A stretch of 34,903 nucleotides of DNA from Methylotenera_A sp040387095 (GTDB taxonomy: Bacteria > Pseudomonadota > Gammaproteobacteria > Burkholderiales > Methylophilaceae). The translations under genes were made by a program, and so were the position numbers. The notes beneath the pieces were generated by a model, which did not search any database, was not told where the DNA came from, and saw only the letters and a list, made by a program, of their open reading frames with translations. Numbering within the stretch: the first letter of the stretch is position 1; every line of letters begins with the position of its first letter. Location of the stretch: assembly GCA_040387095.1 (NCBI GenBank), contig JAZKEJ010000086.1:1-34903 (forward strand), given 5' to 3'. Of this stretch, positions 8,169 to 17,109 are shown in pieces.

Positions 8169-8744
8169 TTAGCGGTAAACCAATACTGCAATAGCGATGA
8201 GTGCCACAGTTGCCCAACCGATTCGGTCTACATATTTGTGCAAATTGGCTTCCATGCGTGCACCGCCCCATTTCATTAAACCAGCCACAATAAAAAACCG
8301 TGCGCCACGGCCAATAATAGAAGCAATAGTAAATGGAATAATAGCCATAGAAAGTGTGCCAGCTGCTATGGTGAATACTTTGTAAGGGATTGGTGAAAAG
8401 CCCGCTACAAAAATCGCCCAAAATCCCCAATCTTTAAACCAAAGCTCGGCCACTTGAAAAGTAGCCCAGTAACTACTGGCTTTTAGATGAGGCTCAATGA
8501 TGTCGAATGCGGTAGCGCCAATCAAGTAACCCAGTAAGCCTCCAAGTACCGAGGCAATAGTGGTGATAGTTGCGAACCACCAAGCCTTTGAGGGGTTTGA
8601 CAAACTCATTGGGGCAAGCATGACATCGGGTGGGATTGGGAAAAAAGAGGATTCAGCAAAACTGAGTATAGCCAAATACCATGGTGCATTTGGTAACCTA
8701 GACCACACCATCACTTTTTGATAGAGCAAAGAGAATATTTTCAT
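8169..8744 (-). CDS. DedA/YqaA-family inner membrane protein
   Basis: A 191-residue polytopic membrane protein of the SNARE-associated/DedA superfamily, YqaA branch. Several hydrophobic spans are visible. The two family re-entrant-loop motifs are present: ESSFFPIPPDVML near residue 31 and AGFSPIPYKVFTIAAG in the middle, followed by GRGARFF. DedA relatives transport or flip polyprenyl-phosphate or phospholipid carriers and need the proton motive force, but the substrate of the YqaA branch is not fixed by the sequence. It lies downstream of addA on the same strand with a 26-bp gap, so it may be the last gene of the addB-addA transcript. No strong Shine-Dalgarno precedes the ATG. Confidence 0.85.
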   Translation of the reverse strand: MKIFSLLYQKVMVWSRLPNAPWYLAILSFAESSFFPIPPDVMLAPMSLSNPSKAWWFATITTIASVLGGLLGYLIGATAFDIIEPHLKASSYWATFQVAELWFKDWGFWAIFVAGFSPIPYKVFTIAAGTLSMAIIPFTIASIIGRGARFFIVAGLMKWGGARMEANLHKYVDRIGWATVALIAIAVLVYR

Positions 8745-8770
8745 AGTGGAACGAAGTTTACCTTAAGACG

Positions 8771-11700
8771 TTAAAGTTTAATGAGTTTGCCTAAAATTAA
8801 GAAAAATGTGCCAAGTTTTATTGGAAGTTTTTCATTAGAAAATAAGCTGGCATAGCTCTCTAACTGGGGTTTATGGGCAAGTGCCGCAAAGTGTGCGTTG
8901 GCCTCTGTAACATCCAACCCCATTTTGTAATCAACAATCCAACGCGTTTTATTTAAGCCATCATCTTCTATAAATGTTATATCAATGCGCTGTTCTTGGA
9001 TTGCGTTTTGATTGTGCGAACTCATACTTAATTCTGTTTGCAACGATGTTCTAAAAGATAGAATCCATGCCAAATCTGGACTATTTAACGTGTTAATCAA
9101 CGCATTCATCACCAATTCCAAATATGGCTTAATCGCATCATCTGCATGACCTTTTTGCTTAAACCAATATCGCATTGCTGGCGAGCAATCGTGTACGCGG
9201 CTTTCAGACCAGGCGCTTAAGCCGCTGTTGGCAATCATTTCCATGTATAAATGCGTCAGCGTACCTGTGTCGGCTGCAATGTTCGGCAATATTTTTGTCT
9301 GAGACGGCGAGTTAAGCATATTTTCTGATGAAAAAATTGGGTTAATTGCCATTTTATTGTTGAGCAGTGCAGGTAAATCTGGCGATTTTAAGCGGACCAG
9401 TTGCGGGATAAAATCTTGCAGTTGTACAGATTTTTCCAGCGGAATATTGACAGGTGTTGCTGCCAAAAACTGCGCCTCAACGCTCGGCCACAATAACGAT
9501 AGTAATGATTTGGAAACCGGTTTTAACTCACTTTTTTCATTTTGTTTTACTAAGGCAATCAAATGCAGTTTTTTAATGCTGCGCGTGGCGGCAACATACA
9601 AAAGACGCGCAGTTTCGTTATCGATACGCTCAGTTTCCAAGGCTTTTAAAAAATCATAAGTGCTTGTTTTATTTTTTATTTTTTTGGACATCGGCGCCGC
9701 TAACAGTTGCCGTTGATTGCCAACAGGCACCTCTTCCCATAACATCATCGGGCTATCATTATTAGCAGGTTTACGGTTTAAAGCGGGCAAAATCACCGTG
9801 TCGAATTCCAGGCCTTTTGAGGCGTGAATGGTTAAGAACTGCAATTGTCCAGATGCGCTGATATCGGGTTGCGCGTAAAGTTTTTGCATGGCGGTATCCA
9901 GCTGATTAAAATCCAGTACAAAGCCGCGCGCAGTTTTTTCGACTAAATCAAAAAACGCTTGAATATCGCGATTGTCACCAGCGTTGATTAAGGTGCTGGC
10001 ACCGCCTAATTTAAGCCAAGTGCTTTCTAACCAGCGTCGCAAAGGCATACGACCCTGATGATGAAACGCTTCTGCCAAAATATTACGCACATTTAACAAG
10101 CGTTGCTGGCCATCTGCGCTGAGTGCTTGCAGACGATTTTCATCCTGTATTAATTGCCAGATTGTCGCAAAATGGTTGTCATGCGCCAGCGCATGCAAGT
10201 CAGCCAATTTCAGTCCGCACCAAGGCGCACGCAATATATTCAGCCAATGCACGCGATCAGCACGGTGCAACATGGCGCGCGTCAATGACAGCGCATCTAA
10301 AACGGTTTGCCTGTCGTTTAAGCCTTCAATTTCCACTGCCTGAAAGCGAATATGCGCGTAATCACGACGAATCACAGACACCAATTCTTTTAAATGCGTG
10401 CGTGAACGTACCAGTACGACTATTTTGTTTTCAGACGAACTCACCTGAGATTTTTCTTGCTCTAAAGTAATTAAGTCGGCCACGTAACGCGCTTCAATCA
10501 GTTTGGCTTGTTCACCTTCCTCGTCGCTATTCAATACCAGCGGATGAATTGTTACGCCTGCATCTGCAACCGAATCTTTAGTTGCGATAAACCTACGATA
10601 GCGAATCGCCGCTTGCGTGATGTTATCCGCCGTAGGAAAAATTGAGGTAAAAGCAGTGTTAATCCAATCCACTACCTGCGGATGACTACGGTTATTGCGT
10701 GTGAGTTTAAGCGACGTAAGCGGCAATTGCCCGATACCAAATTCGCTGGCGGTTAAGAACAAACTGACATCCGCTTTACGAAAGCGGTAAATCGATTGCA
10801 TCGGATCACCCACGCAAAACAATGTGCGGCCATCATCTGGCTGCCAGCCAAGTGTTAGCTGCTCAATTAGGCGCATCTGCGTCGGGCTGGTGTCTTGAAA
10901 CTCGTCTACCAATAGATGCGAAATTTTATAATCCAGCTTTAGCGCCAAATCGGTTGCGCCGCGTTCATTTTCTAGTGCGTAGCTGGCGGATTGTGCTATT
11001 TCAACAAAATCCACTTCGTTAGCCGCCTTAAAAGTCGTCCACAAATGTGCAGTTGCCAATTGCAATAATTGCGCAAAGGCTTTTACTATCGCGCAATCCT
11101 GACTAATTGCATCGCAATCTGCAATTGGCAGCTCACGCACGGCGGCCAAAGGTTCGGCGTCGCCAATCGCTTCTGCTAGTTGCGAAAATTGGGTTTTAAA
11201 ATCTTCGTATTCGGGATGGTTTTTATCTTTGGCGGGAAAGCCATTGCTGGCATTGGGTTTTTTTCTGAAACTGCCTTTATCTGTGAGTAAAAAATCCGCT
11301 AATAACTGCCATTTAGCTAAATCCTGCGCATCATCAGTAAGCGCAGTTTTCCAATCGGCAAGTGCTTGCAAGGCATGATCCGCTTCTAAATGACTGGCAG
11401 CAAACCGCGTTACAGGCATCAGTTGCGTTTGAATCGTCGACGGGATTGCTTTCAGCGCCAAACCAAGGCGTTGCGCAATCAGCGCTTCAAGCGCGTGTTG
11501 CACATGCAGGCTAATTTCATCGACAGTAATACTTGTATGCGCACCAATCAATGGCAGCCACTGATCGCGCTTTGCCAGCATATCAGCCAGCAATTCGGTC
11601 AGTTTTTCAATATCGTTTTGCATAAAGTGCAATGCAGTACTTACAGGCTCGTTCACGCTATTTTCGCTGGCAATTTGCGCCAGTGTCTGCTGCGCGGCGA

Positions 11701-12175
11701 TTTGGTAATGCGCGTTGGCATCTGTACTGATGACAGGCTGGCCGCCAAAGCGGCTTAGTAAAGGCATCTGCCTTGCCAAGCTGCTGCAAAGCGCATCCAT
11801 GGTTTGAATGCGCAATCGCGCAGGTTGCGATAGCAATTGCCAGCCATTGTTTTTTGCATGTGCAAGCGCTTTAAGCGCTAAGTCACGCGTCACTTGTTTG
11901 TGTGGCGCATCAACCGGAGAATTGCTTTCTGCGGCTTCCAGCGACATCAAGATGCGATTGCGCATTTCGGCGGCGGCTTTGTTGGTAAAAGTGAGCGCGA
12001 TGATTTCTTCGGGAGATTCTACTTGCGACAGTAGTTTTAAATAGCGTTGCGTCAGCAGTTCGGTCTTGCCCGCGCCGGCGGGTGCTTCAACGATAAAGTT
12101 TTCAATCGACAGGGCGCGCTGGCGATTGTGGCTATCTTGTGCAATCAATGTTGCTTGAGTTGTATCGTTATGCAT
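8771..12175 (-). CDS. addA: AddA-like helicase-nuclease (UvrD/RecB superfamily), double-strand break repair
   Basis: A 1134-residue ATP-dependent helicase-nuclease that resects double-strand ends for RecA recombination. It has Walker A EAPAGAGKTE (about 30-39), ALTFTNKAAAEMR, Walker B DEFQDTSPTQM, VGDPMQSIYRFRKADVSLF, LTIHASKGLEFDTVILPAL, and motif VI LLYVAATRSIKKLHLIA. The C-terminal RecB-type nuclease has VDYKMG followed by QLESY. I chose ATG at 12175, one base after the addB stop (TAATATG), rather than the in-frame TTG at 12196 inside addB; the arrangement suggests translational coupling. This is the betaproteobacterial AddAB-like type. No recBCD genes are in the window. Confidence 0.9.
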   Translation of the reverse strand: MHNDTTQATLIAQDSHNRQRALSIENFIVEAPAGAGKTELLTQRYLKLLSQVESPEEIIALTFTNKAAAEMRNRILMSLEAAESNSPVDAPHKQVTRDLALKALAHAKNNGWQLLSQPARLRIQTMDALCSSLARQMPLLSRFGGQPVISTDANAHYQIAAQQTLAQIASENSVNEPVSTALHFMQNDIEKLTELLADMLAKRDQWLPLIGAHTSITVDEISLHVQHALEALIAQRLGLALKAIPSTIQTQLMPVTRFAASHLEADHALQALADWKTALTDDAQDLAKWQLLADFLLTDKGSFRKKPNASNGFPAKDKNHPEYEDFKTQFSQLAEAIGDAEPLAAVRELPIADCDAISQDCAIVKAFAQLLQLATAHLWTTFKAANEVDFVEIAQSASYALENERGATDLALKLDYKISHLLVDEFQDTSPTQMRLIEQLTLGWQPDDGRTLFCVGDPMQSIYRFRKADVSLFLTASEFGIGQLPLTSLKLTRNNRSHPQVVDWINTAFTSIFPTADNITQAAIRYRRFIATKDSVADAGVTIHPLVLNSDEEGEQAKLIEARYVADLITLEQEKSQVSSSENKIVVLVRSRTHLKELVSVIRRDYAHIRFQAVEIEGLNDRQTVLDALSLTRAMLHRADRVHWLNILRAPWCGLKLADLHALAHDNHFATIWQLIQDENRLQALSADGQQRLLNVRNILAEAFHHQGRMPLRRWLESTWLKLGGASTLINAGDNRDIQAFFDLVEKTARGFVLDFNQLDTAMQKLYAQPDISASGQLQFLTIHASKGLEFDTVILPALNRKPANNDSPMMLWEEVPVGNQRQLLAAPMSKKIKNKTSTYDFLKALETERIDNETARLLYVAATRSIKKLHLIALVKQNEKSELKPVSKSLLSLLWPSVEAQFLAATPVNIPLEKSVQLQDFIPQLVRLKSPDLPALLNNKMAINPIFSSENMLNSPSQTKILPNIAADTGTLTHLYMEMIANSGLSAWSESRVHDCSPAMRYWFKQKGHADDAIKPYLELVMNALINTLNSPDLAWILSFRTSLQTELSMSSHNQNAIQEQRIDITFIEDDGLNKTRWIVDYKMGLDVTEANAHFAALAHKPQLESYASLFSNEKLPIKLGTFFLILGKLIKL

Positions 12176-12176
12176 A

Positions 12177-14888
12177 TTATTGTCGGTTTTGTTCAAATTG
12201 CAAGGCGCGCTCCGGCAAACGCAGCAAAGGCTGCACTTCGCAATACAGTAAATCGGTTTCGTTCTCGAATTTCACACAGGCGACGCCGGTTTTAATCTCC
12301 TGCGCGATTGTTGTTAAGCTTTGCTGCCAATGCGTAATTAACGCTTCAAAATCGGCAAAATCTTTAAAGACAGAGCCGTTTTTCAAATCGGTAAATGGCT
12401 TAATATTGGGAATCGCGTCATTTTCTGCTACGCCGCTAAATTGACATTCCAATGCATTCACTTTAGCAAAACACGCGGCGACCACTTGCTCATCTTTTAG
12501 CACTAGCGAAGCATACAGCGGAATCTGCGGTTTACTGATCCGTTCATCTGCCCAACTACTATGGCTGGGTTTACTGCTGCCGGTTTTATAATCGATAATC
12601 ACCAGTCCGCCGTCACTTAACGCATCGATTCGGTCAATTCTTAGCGTGATTTCCAAGCCTTCGATATTTAGAATATGCTGTGCTTCGCAAGCTAGAACGG
12701 TAAAATCGGCACGCTGCTTTTCCAGTTGCAACCAAGTGTTTAGCAATGGTTTTAGGCGCTGCTGTTCGATTTGCAGGATTTGCTTGGGTACGTTGTCGAT
12801 ATTTCGCGCATCTTTAAACGCATTATCAATGGCTGCCTGAATCGCTGCTTCTAGTTGTGTGTCCGATAGGGTTTTAAGCTGGTTGGAATTCTTGCAGCTT
12901 AACCAGAATTGTTGCAATACCGCATGGGTTAAGTTGCCGCGCGCAAGGCTATCTAAACCGTCGCTTGGGCTTTCCAGTGATCTGGCGCCTAAGCGATATT
13001 GGTAATAGGCCCAGGCTGGGCAAATGGCTTGCGCTTCAAACAGTGCGCTGCCGCCGCGCAATTTTTCTGCGGAAGAAATGGCTGGCGCAAAATGATCTTC
13101 AATCCATTCAATACCAGATTCTTCAGCGTTTTTTGTGCTGAGTGTTTCGGCTAAGGTATGCATGCTTGCAATAGCATCCGCAAACGGCAATCCATTTAAT
13201 AAGGGAGAAGGGCGCAACTCACGATCTGCTTCTTTTTGCGACCAGGAAAAGACGATTTCATTGGCGCTTCCCAATAATCGTTGCTGCACAATCTGCGCAA
13301 ATGTAGCTTGAACATCGGTATCAGCGTTTGGCATATTCAGATCGCGTTGCAGATTGACTGGCAATAACGGGTTTGGTCTTGCCTGTGGCGGCCAATGCTG
13401 ATCGTTCATGCCAAGTATCCATGCGCCATCCAGAGGGATTGCGCTGCTTTCTAACATACCTAATAATTGAATGCGCGGCTGACCAACGGTTTCTGGCAGA
13501 AACATACTGCCAGCACAGATTTGATGCAATTTATGCACGGCATCGGCTGCTGAAATCAGGCCAGTTAATACTTCTAATTCAGCAAGACTTTGCAAAGCCT
13601 TTAACCACGATTGTTGGGCTTGGTATTCGTAACTGCTTAAACTGCGCGTATTCGCCCAGTTAATACCCATTAGTAACTGGTTAAACTGCGCCACCCAAAA
13701 ATTGGGCGTATTTTTAGTGCGCCACTGAGTTTGTGCGGTTTGCAGTAGTTGAAGATGGGTTAACAATTGCGGCAACGATTGGTTGCCATTTACATTACTT
13801 TCAAATTTTTTTGTTGCATAAATCAAGGTTTGCAAACTGACATTGCTCGTTAAGTTTTTGCGCATGTGCGCATCCAGTAAATGGCGCGCGTCGATTTCGG
13901 TTTCTGCGCCCCAGTGCATATTCAACAATAGCGCGCTTAAATCCGCTTGTGCGCTGCTTTGCCCACTGCTGGCTAAGCGCAACAGGCGCAAAGCGGTGTC
14001 AATCAAGGCGTGTTCACTTAATGGCGCGCCAATTGAAAAGTCCATGATGCGCGGTGTTTCGTACAGGCTGGGGTGCAAGGTTTCGGGGTGAAATGTGTCG
14101 TCTAACAAATCTGCCAATTGAGTGCGAATATTGCTTAATATTGGCGTGATAATGGCTAGATTAGCGTGTGGATTTAGCGCTAACTTTTCTTTAGCCCAAG
14201 CCACCGCAGCGCGACATTCTGCCTCACAATCATCGCAGGCAATCTGTTCAGCATATTGAGTGAATTGTTGATGCTGCAAAAAAGTCACATTGACATTTTT
14301 TGCGTTTAAATTTTGGATTAATTGCTGCTCCAGCGGCGTGATGCGATCGAAACCTGCCAACTCGATCGTCGCTGGCAATGGCAATGTGGTCTTGGCTAAA
14401 TAATCCACTTGCAAAGCCAATATTCTTGCGCATTCAAGCGCGTTTTTTTCTGTGCATAATGCCTGAAACGCTTGACGCCAACGGAGAAACTGCCGCGTTT
14501 CTACCGATTGAAAATAATCATTAAAGCGTACATGACTCACTTGCCAATCAATCAACAGTTGATTGGCTTGCATGGCAGCCTCCGCCAAACTTGCAATATC
14601 AAACAGCTCTGCCAACTCATGCTTTTGAATACAGCTTTGAATCGCATGTTGCCAGAGTAGTTTTTCTGTGACAGCAGACAAGCTAATCGCTGGGAAAATA
14701 TGCGTTTCGATTTCGCCAGCCAATATACTTTGCTGCATTAACTGGGTTAACCATTGTTGCAACGTCATTATTTGCGGCGTTTGCCATTGAGTTTGATGCA
14801 GTGATAATTGCTGTTGATAATGCAATTGCAAGCCACGACTTAAACGCGCGGTTGTGCATAGTATTAAATGCGGTGTTAAATTTAACAT
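12177..14888 (-). CDS. addB: AddB-like DNA repair nuclease (TIGR03623-type)
   Basis: A partner of the adjacent AddA-like protein, about 903 residues. It has an inactivated-helicase-like N-terminal part (ILCTTARLSRGLQLHYQQ, MTLQQWL), LDGAWILGMNDQHWP in the middle, and a C-terminal PD-(D/E)xK nuclease: RGNLTHAVLQQFW, IDALSDGGLVIIDYKTG and PQIPLYASLV. I placed the start at ATG 14888 (MLNLTPHLILCTTARL), where conserved sequence begins. The frame extends upstream to 14948, including another ATG, without homology I recognise. AddB proteins normally carry four iron-sulfur cysteines. Here the Cys before the nuclease (ICPAWAYY) is kept, but the C-terminal Cx2Cx5C is reduced to one Cys (LLYCEVQPLLR). 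It diverges from the small membrane protein gene and is coupled to addA. Confidence 0.85.
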   Translation of the reverse strand: MLNLTPHLILCTTARLSRGLQLHYQQQLSLHQTQWQTPQIMTLQQWLTQLMQQSILAGEIETHIFPAISLSAVTEKLLWQHAIQSCIQKHELAELFDIASLAEAAMQANQLLIDWQVSHVRFNDYFQSVETRQFLRWRQAFQALCTEKNALECARILALQVDYLAKTTLPLPATIELAGFDRITPLEQQLIQNLNAKNVNVTFLQHQQFTQYAEQIACDDCEAECRAAVAWAKEKLALNPHANLAIITPILSNIRTQLADLLDDTFHPETLHPSLYETPRIMDFSIGAPLSEHALIDTALRLLRLASSGQSSAQADLSALLLNMHWGAETEIDARHLLDAHMRKNLTSNVSLQTLIYATKKFESNVNGNQSLPQLLTHLQLLQTAQTQWRTKNTPNFWVAQFNQLLMGINWANTRSLSSYEYQAQQSWLKALQSLAELEVLTGLISAADAVHKLHQICAGSMFLPETVGQPRIQLLGMLESSAIPLDGAWILGMNDQHWPPQARPNPLLPVNLQRDLNMPNADTDVQATFAQIVQQRLLGSANEIVFSWSQKEADRELRPSPLLNGLPFADAIASMHTLAETLSTKNAEESGIEWIEDHFAPAISSAEKLRGGSALFEAQAICPAWAYYQYRLGARSLESPSDGLDSLARGNLTHAVLQQFWLSCKNSNQLKTLSDTQLEAAIQAAIDNAFKDARNIDNVPKQILQIEQQRLKPLLNTWLQLEKQRADFTVLACEAQHILNIEGLEITLRIDRIDALSDGGLVIIDYKTGSSKPSHSSWADERISKPQIPLYASLVLKDEQVVAACFAKVNALECQFSGVAENDAIPNIKPFTDLKNGSVFKDFADFEALITHWQQSLTTIAQEIKTGVACVKFENETDLLYCEVQPLLRLPERALQFEQNRQ

Positions 14889-14966
14889 GCCGTTATTGTA
14901 GGCGAACTTGCAGTAAAATAGCGGCATAAACTTGTTGCCATCCGCCATTTTTAAAAGGTAAAAACG

Positions 14967-15368
14967 ATGTTAAGTAAATTTGCCAAATTATTCAAAATTC
15001 TCATTCTAGTCATCATTATTCCTGTCGTATTATTTGCCTTATATACTTGGGCTGTACTAACTTGGGTATATTCAACTGGTGAGCGGGCAGGTTATGTACA
15101 AAAATTCTCTGAAAAAGGCTATGTCTGTAAAACCTACGAAGGCGAACTGGTGTTGGTTTCGATGCCGGGTACGCAAGCTGAAAAGTTTTTATTTACAGTT
15201 AAAGACAAATCTCTGGTTGAAAAAATCAATAACAGTTTAGGTAAACGTGTACGCATTACATATGAGGAACACAAAGGTATTCCAAGCAGCTGCTTTGGTG
15301 AAACGCCTTATTATGTACAGAATATACAGATTTTAGAAAACGACTCATTTAATCTGCCGTTTAATTAA
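14967..15368 (+). CDS. Small conserved single-span membrane protein, function unknown
   Basis: A 133-residue protein with one N-terminal membrane span (about residues 8-34, ILILVIIIPVVLFALYTWAVLTW). A soluble domain follows, probably periplasmic, with STGERAGYVQKFSEKGYVCKTYEGEL and VSMPGTQAEKFLFTV, then an SSCFGET segment. Two cysteines (C54 and one near 110) could pair. I recognise it as a family found in many Proteobacteria. Some members carry the label 6-phosphogluconate dehydrogenase, which nothing here supports: there is no dinucleotide fold. AAGG lies 8 nt before the ATG. It diverges from addB and precedes greB by 45 bp. Confidence 0.8.
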   Translation: MLSKFAKLFKILILVIIIPVVLFALYTWAVLTWVYSTGERAGYVQKFSEKGYVCKTYEGELVLVSMPGTQAEKFLFTVKDKSLVEKINNSLGKRVRITYEEHKGIPSSCFGETPYYVQNIQILENDSFNLPFN

Positions 15369-15402
15369 TGGCGCTAAATTGGTTGGCAGAATATTGATGC
15401 GC

Positions 15403-15416
15403 AGGACTTTAAATTG
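15403..15416 (+). promoter_or_regulatory. Shine-Dalgarno deciding the TTG start of greB
   Basis: AGGA (15403-15406) lies 7 nt before TTG at 15414. No ATG or GTG exists in the greB frame ahead of the conserved domain, and the ATG at 15396 is in another frame that stops at once. The spacing supports TTG as the start. Confidence 0.6.
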
Positions 15417-15920
15417 AGTAGTTTGGACGAAAAAAACTATATCACGCCGCAGGGTTTTGCTGCTTTGCAGGCGGAGTTTCACCAGCTTTATAAAGTAGAG
15501 CGGCCGGAAGTGGTGCGCACAGTTTCTTGGGCGGCCAGCAACGGTGACAGAAGCGAGAATGGCGATTACATTTACGGCAAACGCCGCTTGCGCCAGATTG
15601 ATAGCCGCTGTAGGCATTTGATGCGCCGCATGGATTTAGCCGAAATTGTCGATAGCTCCTTACAACAGCATCTGGAAAAAGTTTTTTTTGGCGCCTGGGT
15701 GACTTTGTTTAACTTGGCAGACGAAAGCGAGCATGTCTATCGCATTGTGGGCAAAGATGAGCTGGAACCAAACAAAGGGCATATCAGCTGGGTTTCACCT
15801 TTGGCAAAAGCCATGCTGGGTAAAAGTTTGGGCGATGCTGTGCGGGTGATTACGCCCAAGGGCGAAGAGATGTTTGAAGTGGTGGATATTCGCTATACAG
15901 CTGTCGAATCGGCTGTTTGA
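15414..15920 (+). CDS. greB: Transcription elongation factor GreB
   Basis: GreB inserts into the RNA polymerase secondary channel and stimulates transcript cleavage to rescue backtracked complexes. The product has 168 residues (E. coli 158). The N-terminal coiled coil carries ERPEVVRTVSWAASNGDRSENGDYIYGKRRLRQID, with the acidic D and E at the finger tip. The FKBP-like C-terminal domain has KVFFGAWVTLF, YRIVGKDEL, HISWVSPLAKAMLGKSLGD and TPKGEEMFEVV. The tip WAASNGDRSEN and the longer basic coil are GreB-like rather than GreA-like. The start is TTG with an AGGA ribosome site. It is followed within 32 bp by the metal-handling genes but is probably not part of that module. Confidence 0.95.
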   Translation: MSSLDEKNYITPQGFAALQAEFHQLYKVERPEVVRTVSWAASNGDRSENGDYIYGKRRLRQIDSRCRHLMRRMDLAEIVDSSLQQHLEKVFFGAWVTLFNLADESEHVYRIVGKDELEPNKGHISWVSPLAKAMLGKSLGDAVRVITPKGEEMFEVVDIRYTAVESAV

Positions 15921-15945
15921 ACTAAATCCTTAATTACGCTATCCT
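15917..15945 (+). promoter_or_regulatory. Possible promoter of the metal-handling module
   Basis: TTGAAC (15917-15922) and TATCCT (15940-15945) are 17 bp apart, four of six matches each. The predicted start point falls at the ATG (15953), which has no Shine-Dalgarno, so the message could be leaderless. Readthrough from greB is the alternative. I see no MerR- or CueR-type operator dyad with the stretched 19-20 bp spacer. Confidence 0.3.
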
Positions 15946-15952
15946 AGTTTCT

Positions 15953-16330
15953 ATGTTGAAACGTTTTTCACATTTTTTTGCATGGCTTTTGCTGGTTTTA
16001 ATACCAATGCAAGCCTTGGCGACCGCCAATATGCTGACATGCAACAGCATCATGCAATCCAGTGCTGCAAAGCAATCGGCTCCAGTCATATCAGGTACCA
16101 TGCCATGTCATCAACATATGACTAATCCTGCATCTGAATCCAATGGCAAATCATCATGTAAATCCACTTGTGCAAGTATTTGCGCCAGTTTATGTGCATT
16201 AACCGCAATGCCAGTACTTAATCAATTAAGTTTTGCTTTAAATTTAATGCAAATATTTGATGTTAATCATCAAGTTTACGCATCAATTACCCAACCCAGC
16301 CTGCAACGCCCACCCATTACCTTTATTTAA
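15953..16330 (+). CDS. Exported Cys/His-rich small protein, putative metal-binding
   Basis: A 125-residue protein with a clear Sec signal peptide (LKRFSHFFAWLLLVLIPMQALA, likely cleaved after about residue 23). The mature part is rich in Cys, His, Met and Ser: MLTC, MPCHQHM, then CKSTCASICASLC near residues 64-76. Such small Cys/His/Met exported proteins often sit beside copper or mercury genes, and the three genes downstream point the same way. It resembles DUF2946/CopL-like proteins in style, but I cannot assign a family. The close spacing of cysteines suggests soft-metal binding or disulfides in the periplasm. There is no recognisable Shine-Dalgarno. Confidence 0.65.
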   Translation: MLKRFSHFFAWLLLVLIPMQALATANMLTCNSIMQSSAAKQSAPVISGTMPCHQHMTNPASESNGKSSCKSTCASICASLCALTAMPVLNQLSFALNLMQIFDVNHQVYASITQPSLQRPPITFI

Positions 16331-16346
16331 CAGCCTAATTACGTCC

Positions 16347-16417
16347 AAAATTTAGCACTAGCAAAAATTTAGCGCGTATTCATTTGGTCTGATGGCTTAT
16401 TTAAGTCATCTAAATAA
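16347..16417 (+). repeat. Direct repeat and small hairpin upstream of the barrel gene
   Basis: AAAATTTAGC occurs twice, at 16347-16356 and 16364-16373, 17 bp apart. Further down, TTATTTA (16397-16403) and TAAATAA (16411-16417) form a 7-bp AT stem that touches the Shine-Dalgarno AAAGGA (16416-16421) of the next gene. The direct repeat could bind a regulator. The stem is weak, and both could be chance in AT-rich DNA. Confidence 0.3.
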
Positions 16418-16427
16418 AGGAAAAATC

Positions 16428-17099
16428 ATGTTTTACCGTTTTATTAAAACCGCCGCATTGCCACTAATGGCGATGCTGCTCAGCCAGCCAGCTACCGCAG
16501 GACCGATGGGGTTTGACAAGTCTTTTATGAGCATGGGCGATTTCAATAATAATTGGCGTGAGTCTTTTATTAATTATGCGATTACTCCACGCGATGCGTT
16601 TGGTGTCAGCGCGGCTTACATGCGCGCGGATGACAAAACAAAATCCCGCACGCTGGAAGAATTGACTTACACACGATTGTTACAGCGCTGGAATATGCCA
16701 CATGCGCAAGCTAACTTGTGGTTTCAGGGCGGAATCGGTGCTTTGCAGGGTGAAGATAAACGGGTTGGCAAAGACGATCAGTTTAATAAATTCGTCTATA
16801 CGCCAGGCGTGCAGTTTGATTACGAAACCACGCGTATTTACTTTCAAGCCGCACATCGGCTATATCGCGCGTCGGATATTAATCACGATTACACATCATT
16901 CCGCGCGGGTTTCTCATTTTATGAAAGTGATTATGACAAAACACAGCCTTGGTTGATTTTAGAAGCACGCAATATGAACGGCCTAAGTGAAAAAATCGAA
17001 ATCACACCTATGCTGCGCTTGATTAACAAAAGCTTTTTTGTAGAAGCCGGCGTGAATAATTCGCGCGAACCACGCTTTAACTTTATGTATATATTTTAG
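16428..17099 (+). CDS. Putative outer-membrane beta-barrel-like protein of the metal module
   Basis: A 223-residue exported protein. The signal peptide is FYRFIKTAALPLMAMLLSQPATA, followed by GPMGFDKSFMSMGDFNNNW. The mature part has alternating short strands rich in aromatic residues (FGVSAAYMRADD, ANLWFQGGIGAL, TRIYFQAAHRLYR, SFRAGFSFYESDYD, PWLILEARNM, FFVEAGVNNS) and ends in phenylalanine (FNFMYIF). These features fit a small outer-membrane barrel recognised by the BAM machinery. I chose ATG at 16428, with AAAGGA 6 nt upstream and the signal peptide directly after it; an earlier in-frame ATG (16392) lacks these. It overlaps the Shine-Dalgarno of the HMA gene, so the genes form one operon. 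It might pass or sense metal; function is inferred from context only. Confidence 0.65.
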   Translation: MFYRFIKTAALPLMAMLLSQPATAGPMGFDKSFMSMGDFNNNWRESFINYAITPRDAFGVSAAYMRADDKTKSRTLEELTYTRLLQRWNMPHAQANLWFQGGIGALQGEDKRVGKDDQFNKFVYTPGVQFDYETTRIYFQAAHRLYRASDINHDYTSFRAGFSFYESDYDKTQPWLILEARNMNGLSEKIEITPMLRLINKSFFVEAGVNNSREPRFNFMYIF

Positions 17100-17109
17100 G
17101 AGATTTATG

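Noticed and set aside
8116..8430. Leftward 104-residue frame near 8.1-8.4 kb
   Set aside because: It overlaps the DedA/YqaA-like gene in another frame and has no family features.
12176..12196. TTG at 12196 as start of addA
   Set aside because: It overlaps addB, has no ribosome site and adds no conserved residues; ATG at 12175 follows the addB stop by one base.
9357..12295. Several rightward frames of 66-122 residues opposite addA and the 3' end of addB
   Set aside because: Antisense shadows of strongly conserved helicase and nuclease genes; compositions reflect complementary codons.
14967..15368. 6-phosphogluconate dehydrogenase label sometimes given to this family
   Set aside because: The 133-residue membrane protein has no dinucleotide-binding fold or dehydrogenase residues.
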